Source: Lentzea sp.
GTDB taxonomy: Bacteria; Actinomycetota; Actinomycetes; Mycobacteriales; Pseudonocardiaceae
Assembly (NCBI GenBank): GCA_030146905.1
Contig: JASLAV010000692.1
Span: 1 to 5,307, forward strand
Direction: 5' to 3'
Length of the DNA stretch: 5,307 nucleotides
Part shown: piece by piece, positions 1 to 5,172 of the stretch
How positions within the stretch are numbered: the stretch's first letter is position 1
Layout of the letters: each line of letters starts with the position of its first letter
Translations under genes and position numbers: made by a program
Notes under the pieces: model-generated
Told to the model about the DNA's origin: nothing
What the model saw: only the letters and a program-made list of their open reading frames with translations
The model's database searches: none

Positions 1-44
1 GCGGCCTTGGTCCAGGTGGAACCGACGTCGAGGCACAGGATCAC
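1..44 (-). CDS. MutL/GlmL-like ASKHA-fold protein, N-terminal fragment (cut by window edge)
   Basis: Reading leftward from a GTG at 44, the frame gives V-I-L-C-L-D-V-G-S-T-W-T-K-A before running off the window. The DVGSTWTKA stretch is the phosphate-1 type loop of the acetate/sugar kinase-Hsc70-actin fold. Its wording, with T-W/F-T-K directly after DVGST, is that of the MutL/GlmL proteins encoded beside adenosylcobalamin-dependent glutamate mutase in some bacteria. In that family the role is thought to be as a chaperone or reactivation partner, not the DNA-mismatch-repair MutL. No better in-frame start lies just upstream, and there is no clear Shine-Dalgarno, but a promoter-like pair fits a leaderless start here. 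Only 15 codons are visible, so the family call rests on one motif; another ASKHA kinase remains possible. Confidence 0.55.
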   Translation of the reverse strand, partial: MILCLDVGSTWTKA

Positions 45-49
45 GGGGC

Positions 50-78
50 AAGCTAACCACCATGAAGCTCACGCCCAA
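50..78 (-). promoter_or_regulatory. Candidate sigma-70-type promoter for the leftward MutL-like gene
   Basis: On the minus strand TTGGGC (78-73) and TAGCTT (55-50) are separated by exactly 17 bp, and TAGCTT has the actinobacterial TANNNT form. The expected transcription start is at about 44-43, on the GTG start codon itself, which agrees with the missing Shine-Dalgarno. The -35 box lies inside codons 4-6 of the rightward kinase gene. This is pattern matching by eye, and the -35 matches the consensus only in its first three bases. Confidence 0.4.
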
Positions 79-679
79 GGTGATCCTCGAAGGCACCCGA
101 CTGACCGGCAAGACGGACCTGGCCTACGCGCTCAACGAGCACCCGCGCCTCGTCGGCCACCGCAAGTACCGCTACCACTCGCCGTTGATCTCGGCGGAGT
201 GGAGCGGGTTCAGCAACGAGCCGTGGGGCCGCGGGCTGATCGACTTCGCGCCGGAGGAGACCGCGCACGCGATCGAGACCTACGAGACGTGGACGCGGAT
301 GTTCGAACTGCAGCGCTACTACTCGTGGATCGTCGACCGGTTCCACCTGTCCACGATGGCGTACCAGGCGCGGCAGGGACGTGAGTTCGACTTCGGCTGG
401 CTGGAGGAACGGCTCAAGCCGCTCAACTTCGCCATCGTGCTGTGCACCAGGCCGGAGGACACGTTCGAACAGGCGCGGGAGGAACGGCTCAAGATCAGCG
501 CCAACCCGAAGCAGTACGTCTCGCTGGAGCCGTTCGTCGAGGAACAGCACCAGCTCCGCGCGCTCGCGGCCAAGTCGGTCCTGCCGGTCTTCGAGTTCGA
601 CGTGACGAGGCACGGCCCCGACGACGTGGCCGGCTGGCTCGACGAACGGGGCCTGCTGACGCTCCCGGACGAGGCCTAG
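62..679 (+). CDS. P-loop nucleoside/nucleotide kinase-like protein, substrate unknown
   Basis: This 205-residue soluble protein begins with a short strand (KVILEG) leading into a Walker A loop, G-T-R-L-T-G-K-T, at residues 11-18. A D-R-F-H-L-S motif at 92-97 sits where deoxynucleoside kinases and thymidylate kinases carry their DR/ER motif. A second core strand (FAIVLCTRPED, 123-133) is followed by an Arg/Glu-rich stretch (AREERLK, 138-144) that resembles a LID region. Size and motif order fit the dNK/TMPK group of P-loop kinases, so ATP-dependent phosphorylation of a nucleoside, nucleotide or related small molecule in the cytosol is the best inference. It is not a standard Tmk: the P-loop lacks the usual EGxDGxGK form, and residues 30-85 are unlike anything I recognise. 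The ATG at 62 is preceded only by a weak GGGG run (45-48). The gene diverges from the MutL-like gene by 17 bp and converges on marR, sharing its stop tetranucleotide. Kinase fold is likely; substrate is open. Confidence 0.8.
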   Translation: MKLTPKVILEGTRLTGKTDLAYALNEHPRLVGHRKYRYHSPLISAEWSGFSNEPWGRGLIDFAPEETAHAIETYETWTRMFELQRYYSWIVDRFHLSTMAYQARQGREFDFGWLEERLKPLNFAIVLCTRPEDTFEQAREERLKISANPKQYVSLEPFVEEQHQLRALAAKSVLPVFEFDVTRHGPDDVAGWLDERGLLTLPDEA

Positions 680-686
680 TCGTCCG
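666..686. terminator. Possible bidirectional terminator across convergent stop codons
   Basis: A perfect 7-bp inverted repeat, CGGACGA (666-672) and TCGTCCG (680-686), encloses a 7-nt loop, GGCCTAG, that contains both stop codons. On the plus strand the stem is followed by CTTTC, a poor T-tract; on the minus strand there is no T-run. Actinobacterial terminators often lack a T-tract, so it could end both transcripts, but the stem is short and also encodes the last residues of both proteins. Confidence 0.4.
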
Positions 687-1131
687 CTTTCTCGTGCACG
701 ATCCGCATGAACTCGCCGAGCTGCACGAGCTGCTCCGGCGTGAAGAGGTCGATCAGGTACTCGCGGACGGTGAGGACGTGGCCGGGCGCGGTGGTCCGCA
801 GCAGGTTCTTGCCCGCGTCGGTGAGCACGGCGAGGATGCCGCGCTCGTCGGACTCGTGCGGCTCGCGCCGCACGAGTCCCGCCTTCTCCAGCTTGCCGAT
901 CTGGTAGGTCAACGAGCTCTTCGAGACCACCACGCGGCGCGCGAGCTCGGTCATCCGCATGCGGTTGTCCGGCCGTTCGGCGAGCACGATCAACACGTTG
1001 TACTGCGCGTGCGAGAGGCCCGCGTCGCGCTGCAACTGCTGTTCGATCTGCCTCTCGAGGAGGTGGTACGCCTGGACGAAGTGGTGCCAGGCGTTCGCCT
1101 CCTCCTCGGAGAGCCACCGCGCGTTTCCCAT
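676..1131 (-). CDS. MarR-family transcriptional regulator
   Basis: The 151-residue product has the usual MarR length and layout. N-terminal helices for dimerisation occupy roughly residues 9-38, and LSHAQYNVLIVLAE (39-52) starts the winged helix-turn-helix. The helix pair covers about 58-84, with MTELARRVVVSKSSLTYQI at 60-78, and the wing has the family's hallmark D-E-R-G/(x)-x-L-x-LT-x-x-G pattern at 95-107. A C-terminal helix (131-148) completes the dimer interface. MarR proteins bind palindromic DNA as dimers, usually repress, and release on binding a small ligand; no ligand can be read here. There is no Shine-Dalgarno before the ATG, but a -10-like box suggests a leaderless mRNA. Candidate targets are its own promoter and the permease gene transcribed in the same direction upstream. 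The stop TAG overlaps that of the convergent kinase gene. Confidence 0.93.
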   Translation of the reverse strand: MGNARWLSEEEANAWHHFVQAYHLLERQIEQQLQRDAGLSHAQYNVLIVLAERPDNRMRMTELARRVVVSKSSLTYQIGKLEKAGLVRREPHESDERGILAVLTDAGKNLLRTTAPGHVLTVREYLIDLFTPEQLVQLGEFMRIVHEKADD

Positions 1132-1138
1132 GGTCGGC

Positions 1139-1144
1139 AGGTTA
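1139..1144 (-). promoter_or_regulatory. -10-like box predicting a leaderless marR transcript
   Basis: TAACCT on the minus strand fits TANNNT and ends 7 nt before the A of the marR ATG. In actinobacteria this spacing is characteristic of leaderless genes, and the region just before the ATG has no purine-rich ribosome binding site. No convincing -35 hexamer is visible 16-18 bp further up. The box lies in an imperfect direct repeat, ACCACTAGCC (1164-1155) and ACCAACTAACC (1150-1140), which could be a regulator contact site. Confidence 0.4.
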
Positions 1145-1168
1145 GTTGGTGATGGGCTAGTGGTGTGG

Positions 1169-1264
1169 CCCAGAACGTTGCCGGGCGAACTCGCGGTCAG
1201 ACGGACGCATCGGGGTGCCGCGAGGTGTCCTGCTGAGCGTGAATTACCCAGCCGACGTTCTGGG
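1169..1264. repeat. Inverted repeats filling the gap between permease and marR
   Basis: A perfect 10-bp inverted repeat, CCCAGAACGT (1169-1178) and ACGTTCTGGG (1255-1264), brackets most of this 141-bp gap. Inside it lies a second perfect 7-bp pair, CTCGCGG (1190-1196) and CCGCGAG (1218-1224). The right outer arm also overlaps a local 5-bp stem, CCCAG (1247-1251) with CTGGG (1260-1264), which on the minus-strand RNA is followed by UAAUUC and could be a weak terminator for the permease gene. The outer arms may be paired operator half-sites or stems of a folded RNA; the sequence does not decide. No small gene is evident in the gap. Confidence 0.45.
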
Positions 1265-1272
1265 GCGCGCCA

Positions 1273-2808
1273 CTAGATGCCGGGTTCTTCGCCGCGCTTG
1301 ACCACAGGTTCCGGTTCAACCTTGCCCCCGCCGGTCTTGGCGAGCACGGAGTTGCGCCGGCTGTAGACGAAGTAGACGACCACGCCGAGCGCCATCCAGA
1401 CGAGGAACCGGACCCAGGTGAGCGCGGTCAGGTTCAGCATCAGCCACAGGCAGGCGAGGATCGCGAGGATCGGCACCAGCGGCACGAGCGGCACGCGGAA
1501 CCCGCGCGACAGGTCGGGCCGCGTCTTGCGCAGCACCAGCACACCGCCGGAGACGAGGATGAACGCGAACAGCGTGCCTACGTTCACCATCTCTTCGAGC
1601 TTGCCCGCGGGGAAGAAGCCCGCCGCGATCGAGACGAGCACACCGATGATGATCGTGATGCGCGTCGGCGTGCCGTGGCTCCCGGTCTTCGCGAGGCCGC
1701 GCGGCAGCAGCCCGTCGCGCGACATGGCGAACAGCACCCGGCTCTGGCCGAGCATCAGCACCATGACGACGGTCGTCAGACCGGCGAGCGCGCCGACGGA
1801 GATCACCGTTGCGGCCCAGTCGACCCCGTTGTCCGAGAACGCGCTGGCGAGCGTCGCGCGCGTGCCGTCCGGCTGGGTCGCGAGCTTCTCGTACGGCACC
1901 ATGCCGGTGATCACCAGCGTGACGGCCACGTAGAGCACGGTGACGATCGCGAGCGAGCCGAGGATGCCCCGCGGCACGGCCTTCTGCGGGTTCTTGGTCT
2001 CCTCAGCCGTGGTCGCCACGACGTCGAACCCGATGAACGCGAAGAACACGATGCTGGCCGCCGCGAGCATGCCGAGCACGCCGTAGGTGCTGCCGGAGTA
2101 GCCGGTGAGCAGCGAGAACAGCGACTGCTCGATGCCGGTGTGCGTGGCGGGGCCGCTCTCGGCGGCCGGCGGGATGAACGGGCTGTAGTTCTCGGCCTTG
2201 ATGTAGCCGATGCCGAGCACGATCACGAGCAGCACCACCGCGACCTTGATGGCCGTGATCACCGCGCTGACCCGCGAGCTCAGCTTCGTGCCCACCACCA
2301 GCAGTGCGGTGAGCACCGCGACGAGCAGCACGGCGCCCCAGTCGAACGTGAAGCCGGTTCCCACCTCGGTCTTCACGTCGAGACCGAACAACCCGAGCGT
2401 GGTCTGCAGGTAGGCCGACCAGCCCTTCGCCACCGCGGCCGAACCGACGGCGAACTCCAGCACCAGGTCCCAGCCGATGATCCACGCGGCGAACTCGCCG
2501 AACGTCGCGTAGGAGAACGTGTACGCGCTACCCGCGACCGGCACCGTCGAGGCGAACTCGGCGTAGCACAACGCCGCCAGCGCACACGCGATCGCCGCGA
2601 GCACGAACGACAGCGAGACCGACGGCCCCGCGATGTTGCCCGCCGTGCTGGCGGTGAGCGTGAAGATGCCCGCTCCGATGACCACTGCGACACCGAAGAC
2701 CGTGAGGTCCCACGCCGTCAGGTCCTTGCGGAGCTTGGTACCCGGCTCGTCCGTGTCCGCGATGGACTGCTCGATCGACTTGGTGCGCCACAACCCGTTC
2801 CCCGGCAC
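1273..2808 (-). CDS. APC-superfamily amino acid permease, cationic amino acid transporter (CAT) type
   Basis: This 511-residue integral membrane protein has about twelve hydrophobic segments, near residues 33-52, 60-82, 104-128, 157-173, 184-204, 244-265, 282-303, 330-355, 383-400, 405-425, 441-460 and 464-482. The first carries GAGIF (45-49), the unwound substrate-binding motif of APC transporters. Further landmarks are FIGFDVVATTAEE (258-270) with TKNPQKAVPRGI after it, and GQSRVLFAMSRDGLLP (354-369), both typical of the CAT branch (TC 2.A.3.3). The last two segments after RGFRVP (435-440) form the extra C-terminal pair of this branch. Import of an amino acid, possibly basic, by proton-coupled or facilitated transport is inferred; specificity cannot be read. 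The GTG start is fixed by an AAGGAGG 8 nt upstream; an ATG at 2815 is out of frame. M. tuberculosis has a similar transporter, Rv3253c, near manA. The tail (485-511) is charged and cytosolic. Confidence 0.93.
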   Translation of the reverse strand: MPGNGLWRTKSIEQSIADTDEPGTKLRKDLTAWDLTVFGVAVVIGAGIFTLTASTAGNIAGPSVSLSFVLAAIACALAALCYAEFASTVPVAGSAYTFSYATFGEFAAWIIGWDLVLEFAVGSAAVAKGWSAYLQTTLGLFGLDVKTEVGTGFTFDWGAVLLVAVLTALLVVGTKLSSRVSAVITAIKVAVVLLVIVLGIGYIKAENYSPFIPPAAESGPATHTGIEQSLFSLLTGYSGSTYGVLGMLAAASIVFFAFIGFDVVATTAEETKNPQKAVPRGILGSLAIVTVLYVAVTLVITGMVPYEKLATQPDGTRATLASAFSDNGVDWAATVISVGALAGLTTVVMVLMLGQSRVLFAMSRDGLLPRGLAKTGSHGTPTRITIIIGVLVSIAAGFFPAGKLEEMVNVGTLFAFILVSGGVLVLRKTRPDLSRGFRVPLVPLVPILAILACLWLMLNLTALTWVRFLVWMALGVVVYFVYSRRNSVLAKTGGGKVEPEPVVKRGEEPGI

Positions 2809-2816
2809 GGTGCATT

Positions 2817-2823
2817 CCTCCTT
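2817..2823 (-). promoter_or_regulatory. Strong ribosome binding site deciding the permease GTG start
   Basis: AAGGAGG on the minus strand sits 8 nt before the GTG at 2808, close to ideal. It rules against the ATG at 2815-2813, which is only one base beyond the AGGAGGA core and out of frame. Confidence 0.9.
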
Positions 2824-2893
2824 GATGGAAACCGATTCGGCCCACCCTAGAGGTATCCATCATGTGGAACGGCCATAGCTGTCGTACAGGGGT
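2824..2893 (-). promoter_or_regulatory. Likely leader and promoter region of the permease gene
   Basis: This stretch follows the terminator of the upstream gene and is visibly less GC-rich than its surroundings. TAGGGT (2851-2846) fits TANNNT, and GATACC lies just before it, but neither has a good -35 at 16-18 bp. Two short dyads are present, CTGT-N3-ACAG (2879-2889) and TCCA-N5-TGGA (2855-2867), both too short to call operators. A promoter is expected here from gene order; its exact position is not supported. Confidence 0.35.
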
Positions 2894-2919
2894 TGTCCGG
2901 TGTTTTGTCTCGCCGGACA
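2894..2919. repeat. TGTCCGG dyad next to the CDF terminator
   Basis: TGTCCGG (2894-2900) and CCGGACA (2913-2919) are perfect 7-bp inverted repeats around a 12-nt spacer; allowing one G-U pair the stem grows to 9 bp with an 8-nt loop. It lies 3 bp from the large terminator hairpin and upstream of the permease. It could be a second terminator stem for the CDF gene or an operator for the permease. The sequence TTGTCCGGT recurs on the other side of the CDF gene. Confidence 0.45.
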
Positions 2920-2922
2920 CGA

Positions 2923-2958
2923 CGAAGCCGCCCCGGGAGGAATCCCGGGGCGGCTTCG
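2923..2958 (-). terminator. Transcription terminator hairpin after the CDF gene
   Basis: Sixteen-base arms (2923-2938 and 2943-2958) are perfectly complementary around a 4-nt loop, and the stem is very GC-rich. It begins 7 bp after the CDF stop codon. No T-tract follows on the minus strand, but in actinobacteria such stems commonly terminate without one. This is the natural end of the TobH-manA-CDF transcript. Confidence 0.85.
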
Positions 2959-2965
2959 AAGTGGC

Positions 2966-3889
2966 TCAGGAGCTGGCGACCGTGGACCGGTCGAGGTCCG
3001 GCTCCAGGTAGATCAGCCTGGCGTGCGGCACCTTGGCCCGCACGCGCTGCTCGGCGTCGTTGATCGCCTGCGCGACCTCGTCCAGCGGCAGCTGCGGCTC
3101 GAGCGCGATCTTCGCCGCGACGAGGATCTCCTCAGGACCGATGTACTGGGTCTTGATGTGGATGACCCGCTGGACCTTGCCGGCGGCCAGCTCGTCGATG
3201 ATCACGTCGAGGTCCTTGTCCGACGCGCCTTCACCGATCAGCAGCGACTTCATCTCGATGATGAGGATGATCGCGATGATGCCCAGCAGCACACCGATGC
3301 AGATGGTGCCGAGCGCGTCGAAGACCGGGTCGCCCGTGATCATCGCCAGGCCCACGCCGAGCAGGGCGAGCACCAGACCGACCAGCGCGCCCAGGTCCTC
3401 CAGCAGCACCACCGGCAGCTCCGGCGTGCGCGAGTTGCGGATGAAGCCCCACCAGCTGGCGTCGCCCTTGATCTTCTTCGACTCGACGATCGCGGTGTAG
3501 AAGCTGTAGCACTCCAGGCCGATCGCGACGACGAGAATGCCGACCGCGACGAGCGGGCTGTTCAGTCCCTCGGGGTGCTGCAGCTTGTGGATGCCCTCGT
3601 ACAACGCGAACACCGAGCCGAGGGTGAACAGCATCAGCGCCACCACGAACGACCAGAAGTAGCGGTCGCGGCCGTAGCCGAACGGGTGCAGCTTGGTCGC
3701 CCTGCGCTGGGCCGTCTTCTGGCCGAGCAGCAACAGGCCCTGGTTCGACGTGTCGGCGACCGAGTGCACCGACTCGGCGAGCATCGACGACGATCCGGTG
3801 ATCAAGAATCCGATGAACTTGGCCACCGCGATACCCGCGTTCGCCACCAACGCCGCGACGATGGCCTTGGTCCCGCCCCCTGCTGACAC
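2966..3889 (-). CDS. Cation diffusion facilitator (CDF) family metal transporter, ZnT9-like
   Basis: The 307-residue product has the CDF architecture: six membrane segments (about 8-31, 38-57, 78-98, 111-134, 158-183, 188-213) and a cytosolic C-terminal domain (222-300). TM2 carries the metal-binding pair H42-x3-D46 in ESVHSVAD. The HPFGYGRDRYFWS block (68-80) before TM3 is a family landmark and reads most like the ZnT9 branch. In TM5 the canonical HxxxD appears as V161-L-L-E164-D165, so the histidine is absent and a Glu precedes the Asp. CDF proteins exchange protons for Zn2+, Mn2+, Fe2+ or Co2+ and normally export the metal; which ion is used here cannot be told, and the altered TM5 makes zinc less certain. 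The GTG start is supported by GAGGAG 6 nt upstream. The gene follows manA by 45 bp on the same strand and ends at a strong terminator, so it is probably co-transcribed with manA. Confidence 0.93.
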   Translation of the reverse strand: MSAGGGTKAIVAALVANAGIAVAKFIGFLITGSSSMLAESVHSVADTSNQGLLLLGQKTAQRRATKLHPFGYGRDRYFWSFVVALMLFTLGSVFALYEGIHKLQHPEGLNSPLVAVGILVVAIGLECYSFYTAIVESKKIKGDASWWGFIRNSRTPELPVVLLEDLGALVGLVLALLGVGLAMITGDPVFDALGTICIGVLLGIIAIILIIEMKSLLIGEGASDKDLDVIIDELAAGKVQRVIHIKTQYIGPEEILVAAKIALEPQLPLDEVAQAINDAEQRVRAKVPHARLIYLEPDLDRSTVASS

Positions 3890-3895
3890 GCCTGT

Positions 3896-3901
3896 CTCCT
3901 C
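3896..3901 (-). promoter_or_regulatory. Ribosome binding site for the CDF gene
   Basis: GAGGAG on the minus strand lies 6 nt before the GTG at 3889, supporting that start over the internal ATG of codon 36. Confidence 0.75.
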
Positions 3902-3911
3902 GCTGAACCCA

Positions 3912-3927
3912 GTCCGGTTTGTCCGGT
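3912..3927. repeat. Tandem GTCCGGT boxes in the manA-CDF gap
   Basis: GTCCGGT occurs at 3912-3918 and again at 3921-3927, a 9-bp step. The second copy in its longer form, TTGTCCGGT (3919-3927), is identical to 2893-2901 on the far side of the CDF gene. The boxes lie 22-38 bp before the CDF start. They may be a regulator site; they may also be chance in GC-rich DNA, since TTGTCCGG also occurs inside the marR coding sequence. Confidence 0.4.
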
Positions 3928-3934
3928 CGGAACC

Positions 3935-5152
3935 TTAGTCGTTCCCGGCCGTCGCGCGGAAAAGCTGTGCGGATTCAACACCATCCGGTCGCACGAGCAC
4001 CGCCGGGTCCGAAGCCGGCAGCCAGACCGCCTGCCCTCGTCCCAGCCGCAACTCGTCTCCGCGCGCGTTGGTGAGTACCGCAGCGCCGTCCGTGCAAATC
4101 ATGATCTGCGGACCTTCGTGGTCGATCCGCGTCTCGCCCGTCGTCAGGTCCAACCGCGACAGTTCGAACTCCGGCGCAGGGGTGCGGTAGACGCGGACGC
4201 CCGGCTGGACCTCCTCGCCGTGCAGCACCTCCATGTCACCGCACGTGAAGTCGAGCACCCTCAGCAGCTCGGGCACGTCGACGTGCTTCGGGGTGAGGCC
4301 GCAGCGCAGGACGTTGTCCGAGTTCGCCAGGATCTCGATGCCCGTGCCGCGCAGGTAGGCGTGCAGGTTGCCGGCCGGCAGGTGGATGGCCTCGCCCGGC
4401 TGGAGCACGATGCGGTTCAGCAGCAACGCCGCGAGCACGCCCGCGTCGCCGGGGTAGGACTCGCCCAGCTCCAGGATCGTGCGGCACTCCAGGTCGAACT
4501 CGCCGTGGTCCTTCACGTGCAGCACGCACGCGTCGAGGACCTGCGGCAGCAGCACGCTCAACGACGTCTGCGGCAGCGTGATCAGCATCGTGAACAGCGC
4601 GCGCAGGCCCGACGAGTCCGGCTGCGCGACCAGCATCTCCGTGTACGGCGAGAGAGCGGGCGCGTCCAGCGCGCGCAGCAGCGAGACGGTGCGGTCGGGG
4701 TCGCGGAAGCCGGCGAGGGCGTGGAACTCGGTCAGCGCGCAGATCAGTTCCGGCTTGGCCGCCGGGTCCTTGTAGTTGCGCACCGCGGCGTCGAGCGGCA
4801 CGGCGCGGGCCTCTTCCGCGGCGAAGCCCTCCGCGGCCTGGGACGCCGACGGGTGCGCCTGCAGGCTCAGCGCCTCGTCGGCGGCGAGCACCTTGAGCAG
4901 GAACGGGAGCCTGCTGCCCCACCGCTGGGACACGCGCGTGCCGAGCTGGCCCTCCGGGTTCTCGGTCAGCAGGTCGAGCAGCGAGCGCTGGGCGCCGTCC
5001 TCTGCGGTGACGCGGGACGGGTCACCGGGATGGGCGCCCATCCACAGCTCTGCCTCGGGATGGGGTGCGGGCACCTCCCTCCCGAGCAGCTCTGCGATGG
5101 CCGTGCGCGATCCCCACGCGTACGGCCTCACCGCGTTGTGCAGCAGGTCCAC
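3935..5152 (-). CDS. manA: Mannose-6-phosphate isomerase, class I (phosphomannose isomerase)
   Basis: This 405-residue cytosolic enzyme interconverts fructose 6-phosphate and mannose 6-phosphate, feeding GDP-mannose for phosphatidylinositol mannosides, lipoglycans and other mannosylated products. All four zinc ligands of the class I family are present: Q98 and H100 in SLQAHPS, E135 in AKPELICAL, and H264 in LPAGNLHAYL. The catalytic-site block NSDNVLRCGLTPKHVD (277-292) holds the conserved Arg (R283), with Cys where Gly or Ala is more usual. The N-terminal PYAWGSRTAIAELLG (10-24) is also typical. The order is cupin, helical insert (about 150-240), then second cupin and C-terminal domain; length is normal. 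The GTG start lies at the family's expected N-terminus; before it is only a purine-rich GAGAAGAGAA and a distant GGGAG (12 nt). It is 20 bp after the TobH-like gene, suggesting an operon, as in M. tuberculosis Rv3255c-Rv3256c. Confidence 0.96.
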   Translation of the reverse strand: MDLLHNAVRPYAWGSRTAIAELLGREVPAPHPEAELWMGAHPGDPSRVTAEDGAQRSLLDLLTENPEGQLGTRVSQRWGSRLPFLLKVLAADEALSLQAHPSASQAAEGFAAEEARAVPLDAAVRNYKDPAAKPELICALTEFHALAGFRDPDRTVSLLRALDAPALSPYTEMLVAQPDSSGLRALFTMLITLPQTSLSVLLPQVLDACVLHVKDHGEFDLECRTILELGESYPGDAGVLAALLLNRIVLQPGEAIHLPAGNLHAYLRGTGIEILANSDNVLRCGLTPKHVDVPELLRVLDFTCGDMEVLHGEEVQPGVRVYRTPAPEFELSRLDLTTGETRIDHEGPQIMICTDGAAVLTNARGDELRLGRGQAVWLPASDPAVLVRPDGVESAQLFRATAGND

Positions 5153-5172
5153 TTCTCTTCTCAGCTCCCAAA

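Noticed and set aside
53..1117. A 354-codon open frame on the minus strand across the kinase and marR genes
   Set aside because: Its product is Arg/Ala/Pro-rich low-complexity sequence with no domain, and it crosses two genes with clear family motifs in other frames. It is a GC-driven shadow.
1675..2850. A 391-codon plus-strand open frame opposite the permease gene
   Set aside because: It is composed almost entirely of Arg, Glu, His, Asp and Gly, the usual antisense reading of a GC-rich membrane protein gene.
3258..3298. ATGATG-rich short repeat
   Set aside because: It is the antisense of a run of Ile codons in TM6 of the CDF protein, so the repetition is explained by coding.
2900..3886. 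A 328-codon plus-strand open frame opposite the CDF gene
   Set aside because: The translation is Asp/Arg/Gln-rich without recognisable motifs and mirrors the codon pattern of the CDF gene, whose membrane segments and metal site are clear.
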